Shown: positions 51,725 through 62,880 of the stretch, one piece after another
Layout: the number at the start of each line of letters is the position of its first letter
Numbering within the stretch: the first letter of the stretch is position 1
Assembly: GCF_021130785.1 (NCBI RefSeq)
Contig: NW_025777993.1
Coordinates: 57,258 to 121,257, forward strand
Length of the DNA: 64,000 nt
Reading direction: 5' to 3'
From: Homalodisca vitripennis
Taxonomy: Eukaryota > Arthropoda > Insecta > Hemiptera > Cicadellidae
The notes under the pieces: generated by a model
What the model saw: only the letters and a program-made list of their open reading frames with translations
The model's database searches: none
Told to the model about the DNA's origin: nothing
Position numbers and translations under genes: made by a program

Positions 51725-52100
51725 AAATGTAGGTTACGTCACGTGTGCTGCAATCTACCGCATACAATATGCACTTCCTCAAACAAGATAATAATGTAGA
51801 TCCGTAAATTCTCACTGAGGCGTGTTGAACTTTACAGTATAATTACTTTATAGCAGAGTTTAATGTTTTCAGATTATACAATTTTTAATTATCATTGATG
51901 TCCGAGTAGATTTAGACAAGAAACGAGTATCTTTATGTGACAAACCGGTTGATAATAAACGAAAATGTATCCTATTCTCGGATGCAATTTAAAGTATTAT
52001 AAATATAGACCTTACTCCATATGTTACTAAATTAGTTGTGAATTTCATGTCCAGTTCTACAAAATCTTTCAAGTGAACAATGTGCTTACTTGAGGGATGT
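51725..52100 (+). repeat. Composite repeat block B, copy 8, second half only
   Basis: It begins inside the block at AGGTTACGTCACGTGTGCTG and runs to the TGTGCTTACTTGAGGGATG end. The first half of B is missing, so a partial tandem duplication of B-C is likely. Confidence 0.75.
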
Positions 52101-52199
52101 ATCTACAGAACCGCTGTATTTGCAAATACCTTTTTGAATTAATATTAGAATCTGATATGATAAGAATACCACGTTACTAAATATAAAACGATAAGACCA

Positions 52200-53040
52200 G
52201 TGCTAATCATTGGACTAAATAATTGAAGTAGAATTTAATTTATTACAGTGGAATAGTTAATTAATTGGACTTTTTCAGAAAGATTAAATTTTCACAAAGG
52301 TTATAAAGACTAAATATTGAAACCATTATGATTTTAATTTCCATGAAATTTATAACTATGAAATTCATAGAATCTTCTATTGTATTAAATATGCTTAATA
52401 ATTGAAATAATATATTATATGATATTCCGTTAATAATTTCCGTCCTGTTCTCACTGATACTGTGTTGGAAGTTTGCCCACGACCACAGGTAGCGGGGGCT
52501 ACTACAATTGCGAAGGTCTTGGTGACGTAAAAGGAGACGAAACGAGGTACAACTCGTAATTGAATATTTATTTGAGTTCATTGATATCACAGCAGATTTG
52601 GAAACCAAACCGGTAAATGTACCAAACCTTGTCAGTACGCCATCAAAGCCTACGGAAAAAGCCGGGATCACTATTAGCGGGAAGTGATCTCGCACCAATG
52701 TAATTCCGACGTTTCTGTATCAAGGACATATTGATGAACAGCATTTTTTAGGGACACTGGCGCAAATATGCATTTATCCCAAATCTCTGCTACAGAGGAT
52801 AAGGTTGATTAAAAGCTGTGAGCGCTTTGCAGCGAATAACACATGAATTCCTCCTACGGTTTGGTGACATTGAATATATATTTTCGACCTAGGCTGCCCT
52901 TTATAGCTGAAGTAGTCAAAACCCTTTGTTTATTTATAAACTTCTGTGCCACTATGATCGACTAGTGGATGTCCGATGACACTCTTTGGTTGACAAAACA
53001 ACCTCACTTCCTGCAAGTAGCATGGTATATTGTTAACGCT
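52200..53040 (+). repeat. Composite repeat block C, copy 4
   Basis: TGTGTTGGAAGTTTGCCCACG (about 52,460) and the later TTTGCAGCGAATAACACATG (52,827) are the anchor phrases. The order matches the other C blocks. Confidence 0.65.
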
Positions 53041-53960
53041 TGTATCTTTTGTATATTTAGATTTAATCCAAATAAGAAAGCAGTAACATTAATGCTTCTA
53101 AACATAGACATCATGTACAACTCTTACAACGTTGTCTAACTGAATCAGATAGTATAGTTACAATGCAGGATAGCCTACGCGTGTTCATATAAAGCTTATA
53201 AATGACACAATCAATCTGAGTTTACTTGTTGACCTGGAAGAAATCGATTGTCAACCACGATACTTTTAGTGGAATCAAAATATCACAGCATCGAAAGGGA
53301 TACGAAATATAAAACTAGGATCTTTAATCAACTTTTTCCGGGTTCTTTATACTTAATACTGGCATTTAGGTAATATTTTAATTGCTGTCACTAAAAGGGA
53401 GAGAAAATCGTTATCAAAATATCAATCATACTATATTTACTTGTGTGGGTGTCAGTTTTAGTGAGTAAAGCTTAAGAAATATATTTATAGAAAAACAAAT
53501 AAATTATTTTATATTTTCAACCCTATTTATACTTTTCTCATAAGTCATCAATTGATGCAATCTAAACTCAAGGCTTAATATTTTTAACACCAATATTCAG
53601 TTAAAATATACTACTATACAAACAAGACAACATCTACGTCAATTGTATTCTATGAAATATATGATGTTTTGACTTATCCATTTGAAGAATATTGCAGTCA
53701 AAGCGATAGAGGTTCAGACGTGCCGTACGGGTCCATAGTTCGGAAGAAGAATGAATGTTAATTCTGCTAACTTTGTCCCTATCAAAATGAAGTAAGGTTA
53801 CTCAGAAAGCCACTGCACTGAACAGTTTTCCAAAATTATGAAGTTTTAAATTATGTTTTCATGGTAACGAGGAACAATTATTGTTTGGAAGAAATAATTC
53901 AATCGCAAGGCTAAAGTTACAGTTATATAAATTATCAGGAAGAGAGATAACGTAGATTTT
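53041..53960 (+). repeat. Composite repeat block D, copy 3
   Basis: It shares long blocks with 12,990-13,150 (CATATAAAGCTTATAAATG and the TTGACCTGGAAGAAATCG phrase) and with 14,070-14,340. Confidence 0.75.
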
Positions 53961-54659
53961 TCACCACGATATTAAATTGACAAATCACATTTGGTTATTG
54001 TTGCATATTCTCCCGCTTTTTATCTCGTAGTTCATCTAACTTACATGTTACCAAGAATTTGTTTTACAATATGTCGATGATGTCTGGAAGCATTCCCTAC
54101 TTAATCATTTAACTGTACTAATTCGTTATAAGTTGTAATACGGTGGGTTAGGAAACTTCGAGTGGCTACATTTGTCTACACAAAGCATTGATAAGCTATC
54201 AAATAAGACATTTCATCGAACCTGACAAAACTGGGTTACCTACGTATTAAAATATCCTTTCTGTGCCAAAAGAAGACAGATATTTCTTATGATAATGTAT
54301 TTTGTCCATATCACTGAATTAACCAATTTATTAATGTTTTTTCAAGTAAATATATACAAAACTGTTTCACTCTATATTTATTAATCTGTATAGTAGAAAT
54401 TATCAAAACAACCCATTACAGAAAGATGTACTTATGAAGTAGATCGAGAACCTATTAATCTATTAAATTATCTACATTACGTAAAAATAATATTTTTTTC
54501 CATTATTAATTTACAAAAGTATAATTCACAATTACTTATTTTGGAAATTTCTGACCACTATTACCAGTACCTAGTGATATAATTTAATAATAATATTAAG
54601 ACACTTAATAAATAGTTATATAAAATAGTTATTACAATATTTAAAATATAGTTATCGTT
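53961..54659. other. AT-rich sequence between blocks D and F
   Basis: No gene or element recognised. Confidence 0.5.
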
Positions 54660-56290
54660 ATTTAAAACCTGTCTAATAGAACGTATGCTGGAATTTCAAG
54701 AAATAAATAGTTTCACGAATCACGAAATGTTTGTTTTAGTTGTTGCAAATGAACTAGAATTTTTACAAACACAACACACAAATACAGAAAATAGTGGCAA
54801 AAAGGCAGTGGCCAAGCCTAGTGACATGCCAGCCTGTCTAAGTTGGGCTTATTTACAAAATCCAACCTCTTTGACTCTAATTTCAAGAATAATTTGTATA
54901 TAGTAAAATGTTATGTTACTAATACAGTAAAACATAGCAAGAACTATGTAATCATTAAGCTAAACAATATGCTTGCTCGACCATCTTGATGTTTTAATAA
55001 CAAACTGTCTTTTGTACTGGTTGGGATGTAACTCTCGTAATAATTTATGATACCAACGTTGAAAGGAATTGGGGCTGCCAGTGCTTAAATCAGTTGCCAT
55101 GCATTGACCACTGTTACTAGAATCAACTGAAATGATGCATTAACACTGTTATGCGCACCCAGGTTAGGGAATTACATGGTAAAAGGACCAGTCCTTTTGC
55201 AGGTCGTCGCACTTCTATCAAGTAATAATGGAGTATTGGGATATCTAGGTTTACGTCACGTGTGATGCAATACATAGTGTGCATATGAAATAAATATTTC
55301 AGATTATCATTATCATTATTATTGTAGTACGAGCGGACGGTTGAGATAGAACAAATACCTAATTAATTCTCTGTAGCCATTCAAATAATATAAGGCTACT
55401 CAAAATTTATTTTGGGTTACTGTTAGGTATCTATAATTATACATCTTCCAAGTGTATAATGTGCTGAAATGAGAGATATATCGATATTATTAGAAATAAT
55501 TTTGATGCTAAATTAAGATCTTGACAGGGTAAGAGTTCTAAATTACCGGATATATATAACGTCAAGTCCAATGTTAAACAATGCACCGACCATTATAAAA
55601 ATATTATTGAAGTCTTCACTTGTTAGAGACAAGAAAATTCTGAAATTATTATAAATTTAATTCCTACAGAAACTTTAACAATGCTATTTATAGGTTTATT
55701 AACTTCACATATTTCGTTTTATTTAATATGGTGGAGTAATATTGAAATTTTAATTTAGCTGCAAAGTTAACTTTTATTTACATGAATAGTCAAACTAAAT
55801 GTTTCTTAAGGGTTTTAAATATGAAAGAATATCTCATTATGAATAAATTGGTAGGCATTGCAGTAAGACAATTATGATAGCTTTTAATTATATGAAGTAC
55901 TTTATATAATTATATACCTTGCAGAGAAGCACAAATATGCCTCAATAACCTCCGCAACGTCTCGTGCCAATCCTAAACGAACTTTTATGAATAACGCACA
56001 AAATGCAAACAATTTCGATACAAACATTAGATTGTGATTATTTAAGTGTTTATTTGTTGTTTTAGTATTAATTATTTAATTTTTGGTTAGATTAAGTTAA
56101 CAGCGACAGCATAGTTCTGGTTTGCAGTTTTAAATAGATAATTTGTAAACGTTTCACGTAAATCTCGCTGAAAATTAAAATAATATGCAATGTTTACATC
56201 AGACGACGTTTGAGTCTGCAGTAAATCTCATTCCTAGCCCTTTCCATACATTTAAAAATGTCGTTGCAAATTATAGTTATGAATTATATC
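54660..56290 (+). repeat. Composite repeat block F, copy 2
   Basis: It matches 15,650-17,700 with divergence. The match is lost just after AATTATAGTTATGAATTAT (about 56,290), where LINE sequence begins. From 54,799 it is also the outer part of the large inverted repeat. Confidence 0.75.
55051..55480 (+). repeat. Composite repeat block B, copy 9 (diverged)
   Basis: ACCAACGTTGAAAGGAATTG and GCGCACCCAGGTTAGGGAAT keep the B order, but the block is shorter and more diverged, like copy 2. Confidence 0.7.
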
Positions 56291-57153
56291 CCCCTTGCCT
56301 CCTATATATTTTAGTGTCAAGCACTGGAACTCACCCCAGCGCAGTGTTATCCACCGTTCAGTGCTACTGTAGTAGAAATTCCCTCATCATCTAACAACAG
56401 TTTTCTCCGTACCCCTGGATGTAAGCTTAGACACTATAGAGTGAGTACTCGTATTATCAAAAGCTCCTTCTATATCCAGGAATACTGCTAAAGCTATTTC
56501 CTTTTGTTTAATAGCTTGCTCAATCTTGCTAACCAGACAATGTAGGACTGTTTCACAAGATTTACCTTTCTGATAGGCATGTTGATTTGAATGTAAGGGA
56601 CGGTTGATGAGGACTGTGTCCCTTAAATGCCTATCCAGAACCTTCTCCATGGTCTTGACCAAGAACGATGTCAGGCTTATTGGTCTATAAGCCTTTGCAA
56701 CCTCATAGGAGGGTTTACCTGGCTTCGGTATAAATATAACCCTAGAGGTCCTCCAGGATGAGGGTATGACTCCTGTCGCTAGACTAGTTCTAAACAGTCG
56801 TAGAACCAAAGGTATCACCAAGTCCCCACTTTCCTGCAGTAAAGCAGGAAAAATGCCATCGGTACCTGGTGATTTAAACGGCTTAAAAGACTCCAGGGCC
56901 CGTTTTATCCCTAAGTAGTTGATAACAGTCTTTGCACAGTTCCAGTCCTCCTTAGACGAGATATCTCTAGGTTCTCGCCGCCATTCACTAACAACTGTTT
57001 CACTGATTTACCACTGGTACCTCTTCTTTGTACAAAAGTTGGTTTACGGCCTTGATTCATAATAACTAAGTTAGATTATACTAAAAAATTCAAGAGGCAC
57101 TCACCCCGAATGTTGATGTTGCTGCTCCCCCAAGCGATGTGGTGGGCATTCGC
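56290..57153 (-). pseudogene. LINE reverse-transcriptase fragment, inverted copy
   Basis: The same sequence as 58,892-59,755, on the opposite strand. It encodes the last part of an endonuclease and the first half of a reverse transcriptase (PKPGKPSYEVAKAYRPISLT, QHAYQKGKSCETVLHCLV, AVFLDIEGAFDNTS). The frame is open over 56,821-56,387 but ends before the catalytic YADD box, so it cannot be functional. Confidence 0.9.
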
Positions 57154-57411
57154 TATTCCAGTGACAAGGGTAGAAAACCTTTCCCCCCTCTTGGTTTGGC
57201 CCTGATATCGAGAGTAGTTACCTATCCCTTCCTTTCCTGATGTTCCAACCCCTACTTACCAACAACCCCAGACTAAGGTGTTATGTGACCCGTGCTGAAA
57301 GTCTCGTAGCACTGGGGGTATATTCAGTGTCAATAAAAAACGGAGCCTTCTGGGAACCACGGGACACCCAGTCGTAATTACTCTTATCTTCATAATCGGG
57401 TCACTAGGAAA

Positions 57412-58492
57412 ATGGACTGCAAACACCCGGTTCTCGTGGGATCAGAATGGAGAATGAAAAAGGAAATAAAAACAAAACTGAAACTAAAAAAGGTAAGCGA
57501 AACTCAACCAGAAGAGCTACCGATTGAGCAATTAAGAGTGTCTGAGATGACCCCAATGGAGGAAGACCGACTTCTCTTGTCAGAAGGCAGAGTTCGGCCG
57601 GCAGAGCCAAAAAAGAAGCGGCTCTCGAGAGGCGAACTACGAAAGCGGAGGATTGAAGAGGCTGTCGCTAGAGGTGAGCCGATAATCCCACGGAAAGAAA
57701 GGCAGAAGAGGTGGGAAGAAAAAACCGAGCTCTGATAAAACCACACAACGAAACCGGTTCCTCAAAAGGGAATTTTATGTTTGTCGGGGCCCCAGAGCAA
57801 GGGAAAATCATTCCGTACCAGATCATAAACAACAAACCCCAAGCTATGCAGGTGTGAAGAGGCTGCGATCGCAGCTGACACCTGAAGAACAAGCAAAGGG
57901 AGGGGAGAAAAGAAGGAAGGGGCGTGATGGAGGTGTCACCAAGAAGACACCCGAAACATATGCCGAAAAGATCTCTGTGGAGAAGCTGGCTATTGTCCGG
58001 CTCGAACACCCAGAAGTAAAGCTATCGATGGAAGAAGCCAACAACCTGAAGAAAGTGCTGGGCAAACGCGCCTTTAAGGGCAAAAACGTTAGGATGTCCA
58101 GCTGTAATGTTGAAGGTGGAGCGATAGTGGTCGGCTTTATAAACACAGAAACGAAAGAGTGGCTGGAGAAGCAGGTCTAGGAACTGAGTCCTTTTGAAGG
58201 AGTTCAGATGAAAATTGGCCCAGCTAAAAACCTGGTAAAGATGTTTAAAGTGTCAACTTTCATCCCTAAGGACATCGAGATGGACAGCAAGCAAGAGCTG
58301 TTCGAAGCCCTCAAAAACCAAAATGACCTGGACACGGACCAATGGACTGCTGTTGGAGGGAAATTTAGCACCAACGGCGAATTCCTGGTCCTTCATGTGG
58401 ACGAAGACTCCCTGAAGAAGCTGAAGGCTCGATTACCTTCAAGCTGCAGGGAGGTAACGACCTATAGAGGACGACAGCGGTGCTCCAGATAA
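57412..58492 (+). pseudogene. LINE ORF1 (gag-like nucleic-acid-binding protein)
   Basis: First ORF of the LINE, probably an RNA-binding coat protein. It starts at ATG 57,412 (MDCKHPVLVG) with a strongly basic, charged N-terminal part (KKKRLSRGELRKRR, about residues 60-80). It continues after a frameshift between 57,735 and 57,830 with SYAGVKRLRSQLTPEEQ, where a QxPSYA-type phrase is typical of insect LINE gag proteins. A stop at 58,178 interrupts it, but the same frame reads on (MKIGPAKNLVKMFKVSTFIP ... RLPSSCREVTTYRGR) to 58,492. No CCHC knuckles are visible. It may correspond to the DUF4780-type domain of such proteins; I cannot confirm that here. Confidence 0.7.
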
Positions 58493-59658
58493 ACCTACAC
58501 CACAGCAGAGCAGCTACGTCAACACTCTGCCAGAAGATCCTGGCTGACGACATAGGCGTGGTCCTGATCCAAGAACCATGGACCGTTGGGCAGTCGTGTG
58601 ATGGGGATAAGCACCGCTAAAGGTAATTTGATATACGATTCTGGCAGTAACAACCCTAGAGCATGTGTATATGTCAGTAACAAAATCAAGTAATTAAAAA
58701 TGGCACAAATGTGTTCTAGAGACACAGCCGCGACAGAGGTTCACTTGCAGACAGGTGATGGCAACATCAGAATCCTGTTTGCAGCGGTTTACCTCCCATA
58801 CGATTCTCCAGAACCACCGCCAACTGCAGAGATGAGGCGGATTGTGGAGTTCGGAACCCTTACGCGGAGGCACCTGATTGTCGGTGGTGATGCGAATGCC
58901 CACCACATCGCTTGGGGGAGCAGCAACATCAACATTCGGGGTGAGTGCCTCTTGAATTTTTTAGTATAATCTAACTTAGTTATTATGAATCAAGGCCGTA
59001 AACCAACTTTTGTACAAAGAAGAGGTACCAGTGGTAAATCAGTGAAACAGTTGTTAGTGAATGGCGGCGAGAACCTAGAGATATCTCGTCTAAGGAGGAC
59101 TGGAACTGTGCAAAGACTGTTATCAACTACTTAGGGATAAAACGGGCCCTGGAGTCTTTTAAGCCGTTTAAATCACCAGGTACCGATGGCATTTTTCCTG
59201 CTTTACTGCAGGAAAGTGGGGACTTGGTGATACCTTTGGTTCTACGACTGTTTAGAACTAGTCTAGCGACAGGAGTCATACCCTCATCCTGGAGGACCTC
59301 TAGGGTTATATTTATACCGAAGCCAGGTAAACCCTCCTATGAGGTTGCAAAGGCTTATAGACCAATAAGCCTGACATCGTTCTTGGTCAAGACCATGGAG
59401 AAGGTTCTGGATAGGCATTTAAGGGACACAGTCCTCATCAACCGTCCCTTACATTCAAATCAACATGCCTATCAGAAAGGTAAATCTTGTGAAACAGTCC
59501 TACATTGTCTGGTTAGCAAGATTGAGCAAGCTATTAAACAAAAGGAAATAGCTTTAGCAGTATTCCTGGATATAGAAGGAGCTTTTGATAATACGAGTAC
59601 TCACTCTATAGTGTCTAAGCTTACATCCAGGGGTACGGAGAAAACTGTTGTTAGATGA
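58480..59658 (+). pseudogene. LINE ORF2: endonuclease and partial reverse transcriptase
   Basis: The APE-type endonuclease begins VLQINLHHSRAATSTLCQ (58,480), then LIQEPWT (58,560). After a frameshift near 58,600 and a stop at 58,691, it continues with AAVYLPYD and GGDANAHHIAWGSSNINIRG (58,880-58,940), which carries the family's GDxNAHH motif. A stop at 58,967 and a jump to WRREPRDISS (59,062) imply that the endonuclease C-terminus was deleted. The reverse transcriptase part then stays open to 59,658: KSPGTDGIFPALLQ, FIPKPGKPSYEVAKAYRPIS, AVFLDIEGAFDN. The catalytic YADD box and everything downstream are missing. Confidence 0.88.
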
Positions 59659-61246
59659 TGAGGGAATTTCTACTACAGTAGCACTGAACGGTGGATAACA
59701 CTGCGCTGGGGTGAGTTCCAGTGCTTGACACTAAAATATATAGGAGGCAAGGGGGATATAATTCATAACTATAATTTGCAACGACATTTTTAAATGTATG
59801 GAAAGGGCTAGGAATGAGATTTACTGCAGACTCAAACGTCGTCTGATGTAAACATTGCATATTATTTTAATTTTCAGCGAGATTTACGTGAAACGTTTAC
59901 AAATTATCTATTTAAAACTGCAAACCAGAACTATGCTGTCGCTGTTAACTTAATCTAACCAAAAATTAAATAATTAATACTAAAACAACAAATAAACACT
60001 TAAATAATCACAATCTAATGTTTGTATCGAAATTGTTTGCATTTTGTGCGTTATTCATAAAAGTTCGTTTAGGATTGGCACGAGACGTTGCGGAGGTTAT
60101 TGAGGCATATTTGTGCTTCTCTGCAAGGTATATAATTATATAAAGTACTTCATATAATTAAAAGCTATCATAATTGTCTTACTGCAATGCCTACCAATTT
60201 ATTCATAATGAGATATTCTTTCATATTTAAAACCCTTAAGAAACATTTAGTTTGACTATTCATGTAAATAAAAGTTAACTTTGCAGCTAAATTAAAATTT
60301 CAATATTACTCCACCATATTAAATAAAACGAAATATGTGAAGTTAATAAACCTATAAATAGCATTGTTAAAGTTTCTGTAGGAATTAAATTTATAATAAT
60401 TTCAGAATTTTCTTGTCTCTAACAAGTGAAGACTTCAATAATATTTTTATAATGGTCGGTGCATTGTTTAACATTGGACTTGACGTTATATATATCCGGT
60501 AATTTAGAACTCTTACCCTGTCAAGATCTTAATTTAGCATCAAAATTATTTCTAATAATATCGATATATCTCTCATTTCAGCACATTATACACTTGGAAG
60601 ATGTATAATTATAGATACCTAACAGTAACCCAAAATAAATTTTGAGTAGCCTTATATTATTTGAATGGCTACAGAGAATTAATTAGGTATTTGTTCTATC
60701 TCAACCGTCCGCTCGTACTACAATAATAATGATAATGATAATCTGAAATATTTATTTCATATGCACACTATGTATTGCATCACACGTGACGTAAACCTAG
60801 ATATCCCAATACTCCATTATTACTTGATAGAAGTGCGACGACCTGCAAAAGGACTGGTCCTTTTACCATGTAATTCCCTAACCTGGGTGCGCATAACAGT
60901 GTTAATGCATCATTTCAGTTGATTCTAGTAACAGTGGTCAATGCATGGCAACTGATTTAAGCACTGGCAGCCCCAATTCCTTTCAACGTTGGTATCATAA
61001 ATTATTACGAGAGTTACATCCCAACCAGTACAAAAGACAGTTTGTTATTAAAACATCAAGATGGTCGAGCAAGCATATTGTTTAGCTTAATGATTACATA
61101 GTTCTTGCTATGTTTTACTGTATTAGTAACATAACATTTTACTATATACAAATTATTCTTGAAATTAGAGTCAAAGAGGTTGGATTTTGTAAATAAGCCC
61201 AACTTAGACAGGCTGGCATGTCACTAGGCTTGGCCACTGCCTTTTT
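58892..61246 (-). repeat. Large inverted repeat, right arm (2,355 bp)
   Basis: Reverse complement of 54,799-57,153, equal in length and without indels. At its inner end the LINE endonuclease continues uninterrupted across 58,891/58,892, so that joint is native here. At its outer end the sequence past 61,246 does not match block F, so that joint is new. Confidence 0.97.
60565..60994 (-). repeat. Composite repeat block B, copy 10, inverted
   Basis: Mirror image of copy 9 within the right arm. It is the only inverted B copy, and its orientation follows from the inverted duplication. Confidence 0.75.
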
Positions 61247-61494
61247 AACAGTTTTCTTTATAACAGTTACAGAATTTTAATTATTATTGGACTTTATATT
61301 TTTAAATTAATTAATAAAATCCATTAACAAATAAGCTTCTTCAATGTGTAATTTATTCTAAGAGTATTTAACACACTTATATATTGTTAAAAGTTTATAT
61401 GATAATCAGTCTAGTTGTTAAACATATTTTAATGCTAGGAACATTTAATGAAATAAATGACAAATACTGCTATAATGATCATCATTCCTTTGTT
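61247..61494. other. AT-rich sequence right of the inverted repeat
   Basis: No match to block F and no other recognised content. Confidence 0.45.
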
Positions 61495-61640
61495 TGAAGG
61501 TCATTTTTGACGATGGAAGGATTGTGAAGGAAACAGGATTTTTCCGGACATTTGCCATCGTTCAGTGAAACAAGAAGTCAGTAACACTACGTTTCGAGAT
61601 CTGCAATCTGATCTCTTCTTCAGGTAAAGAACTAACCTAA
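61495..61640 (-). repeat. Dispersed repeat with hairpin motif, partner of 17,760-17,850
   Basis: On the minus strand: CTGAAGA, a 6-bp stem GAGATC/GATCTC around an 8-base loop, then GAAAC. The shared CACTGAACGATGGCAAATG segment follows. The stem part (61,591-61,623) is degenerate in the partner. Confidence 0.7.
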
Positions 61641-61739
61641 TACATAATTACAAACTAGGTTAAAATAAACATATCTTACCAAAACGTTGTGGCACGCCTA
61701 AGTGAGGAATCACAACCTACATGTTGTTTGTCAACTTCA

Positions 61740-62010
61740 GTAGTTTATACCTCGTTACCATAAAAACACGAATTTATAATCATAATATTTTCAAAATTGT
61801 TTCAACACAGCAGATTGCTGATTCATTGTGCTTTTAGTTAATACGGACGTAGTTAGCAGTGTTCACGTTCGCTCTTCTTCGGACCTGTGACCTTGACATC
61901 ACGCCTGAGCCTCTATCCTCAATGCTGCAATATTCTTCAAAAGGATAAGTCAAAACATTATATTTTTCTTTGAATATAATTGACGTAGAGGTTTCTTGCA
62001 TATATGGCTG
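61740..62010 (-). repeat. Block D terminal part, inverted copy
   Basis: Read on the minus strand, it parallels 14,080-14,330: AAGGATAAGTCAAAACA reversed, the TCTTCTTCGGACCTGTGACC segment and TTAGCAGTGTTC. It lies outside the exact inverted repeat and is more diverged. Confidence 0.65.
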
Positions 62011-62689
62011 TAGATTGTGTCTGAATATTGATGTTAACGTATTAGTTTGGCTTGAAATAATTCAAAATTTGCATTTTTTAATGTTTGTTGAAAGAAACTG
62101 CCATAAAACTTCTCATGTATGATAATTACTTTAATAAATATTTGTCCACTTGTCAAGTTAAGTTAAAACTATACGGATTTACATAAAGGAGGTGCTTATC
62201 GCGGATGTACAGGTAATATACTTATTGTACTGGTTTAAACTTGTTACGCAGCTATAATTTAAAAAAAATGAGAAATGTACAAAGGGAAGGCAAGTAGTCG
62301 AATTACTGAAAGCCATGTAAAGAATGTAAGGTAATAATAATATTAGAGATTTGACGCAGCTGAATATACAGCAATATTGGAAGCTAATCGGGAGTACGCA
62401 TGTAATATTATATCCTAGAAAAAAAACATCAATAAATAATTTAAATGCTAGTTATACGTCCAAAGAGGGACAGGGTGAACATATTAATTAGTGAGGTAAG
62501 TTTAGTAACACGAAAGTCAGATATACACGAAAATGTATATGTATACATTTAAATGTATCAATGTATATTTCTTAATACAGTTAATCGCTATCATACGAAT
62601 TATTATTGTTATTATAGTAATAAATGATTTAAACTATGTAAACATATATTAACGTTATTTCGAACAGGCATTAAATTTATGTAACTGTT

Positions 62690-62880
62690 CTCTGATGCTA
62701 CGAAAATCCTGTTGGCAAAATTACAATTCGTAAAGAGATTTTTGAATAAAGTCTTCATACATTATACTTGTGTGTTACAGGTTGAGATGGAACGGACCTT
62801 ATGAACCATGGCAGATCACAAATCACTAATTCTTTTCTTGAGATACAGGAGGGGTCTTATTGTTATAAAAGTTTCCACTG
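62690..62880 (+). repeat. Block E, copy 2
   Basis: It matches 14,980-15,179 (GTGTTACAGGTTGAGATGG, CACTAATTCTTTTCTTGAGA) and lacks the 89-bp insertion found there. Confidence 0.65.

Larger units (their letters stand above)
54799..57153 (+). repeat. Large inverted repeat, left arm (2,355 bp)
   Basis: Every position x pairs with 116,045 minus x on the opposite strand, from 54,799/61,246 to 57,153/58,892, without indels. Stretches compared in detail were identical. The arm holds block F (54,799-56,290) and an inverted LINE fragment (56,290-57,153). The match ends outside at GGC|AAAAAGGCAG and inside at GGGCATTCGC|T. Confidence 0.97.
57154..59755 (+). mobile_element. LOA/Jockey-like non-LTR retrotransposon, incomplete
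   Basis: In order on the plus strand: a likely 5' UTR (57,154-57,411), a gag-like ORF1 (57,412-58,492, broken), an endonuclease (58,480-59,030, broken) and the first half of a reverse transcriptase (59,062-59,658). The element stops in mid-domain and meets block F (inverted) at about 59,755. A 3'-truncated LINE is unusual, because retroposition truncates the 5' end; later deletion or rearrangement is implied. Part of it (from 58,892) is the right arm of the inverted repeat. Confidence 0.85.

Noticed and set aside
57504..58146. Minus-strand open frames opposite LINE ORF1
   Set aside because: Antisense shadows; the plus-strand frame fits a known gag-like composition and gene order.
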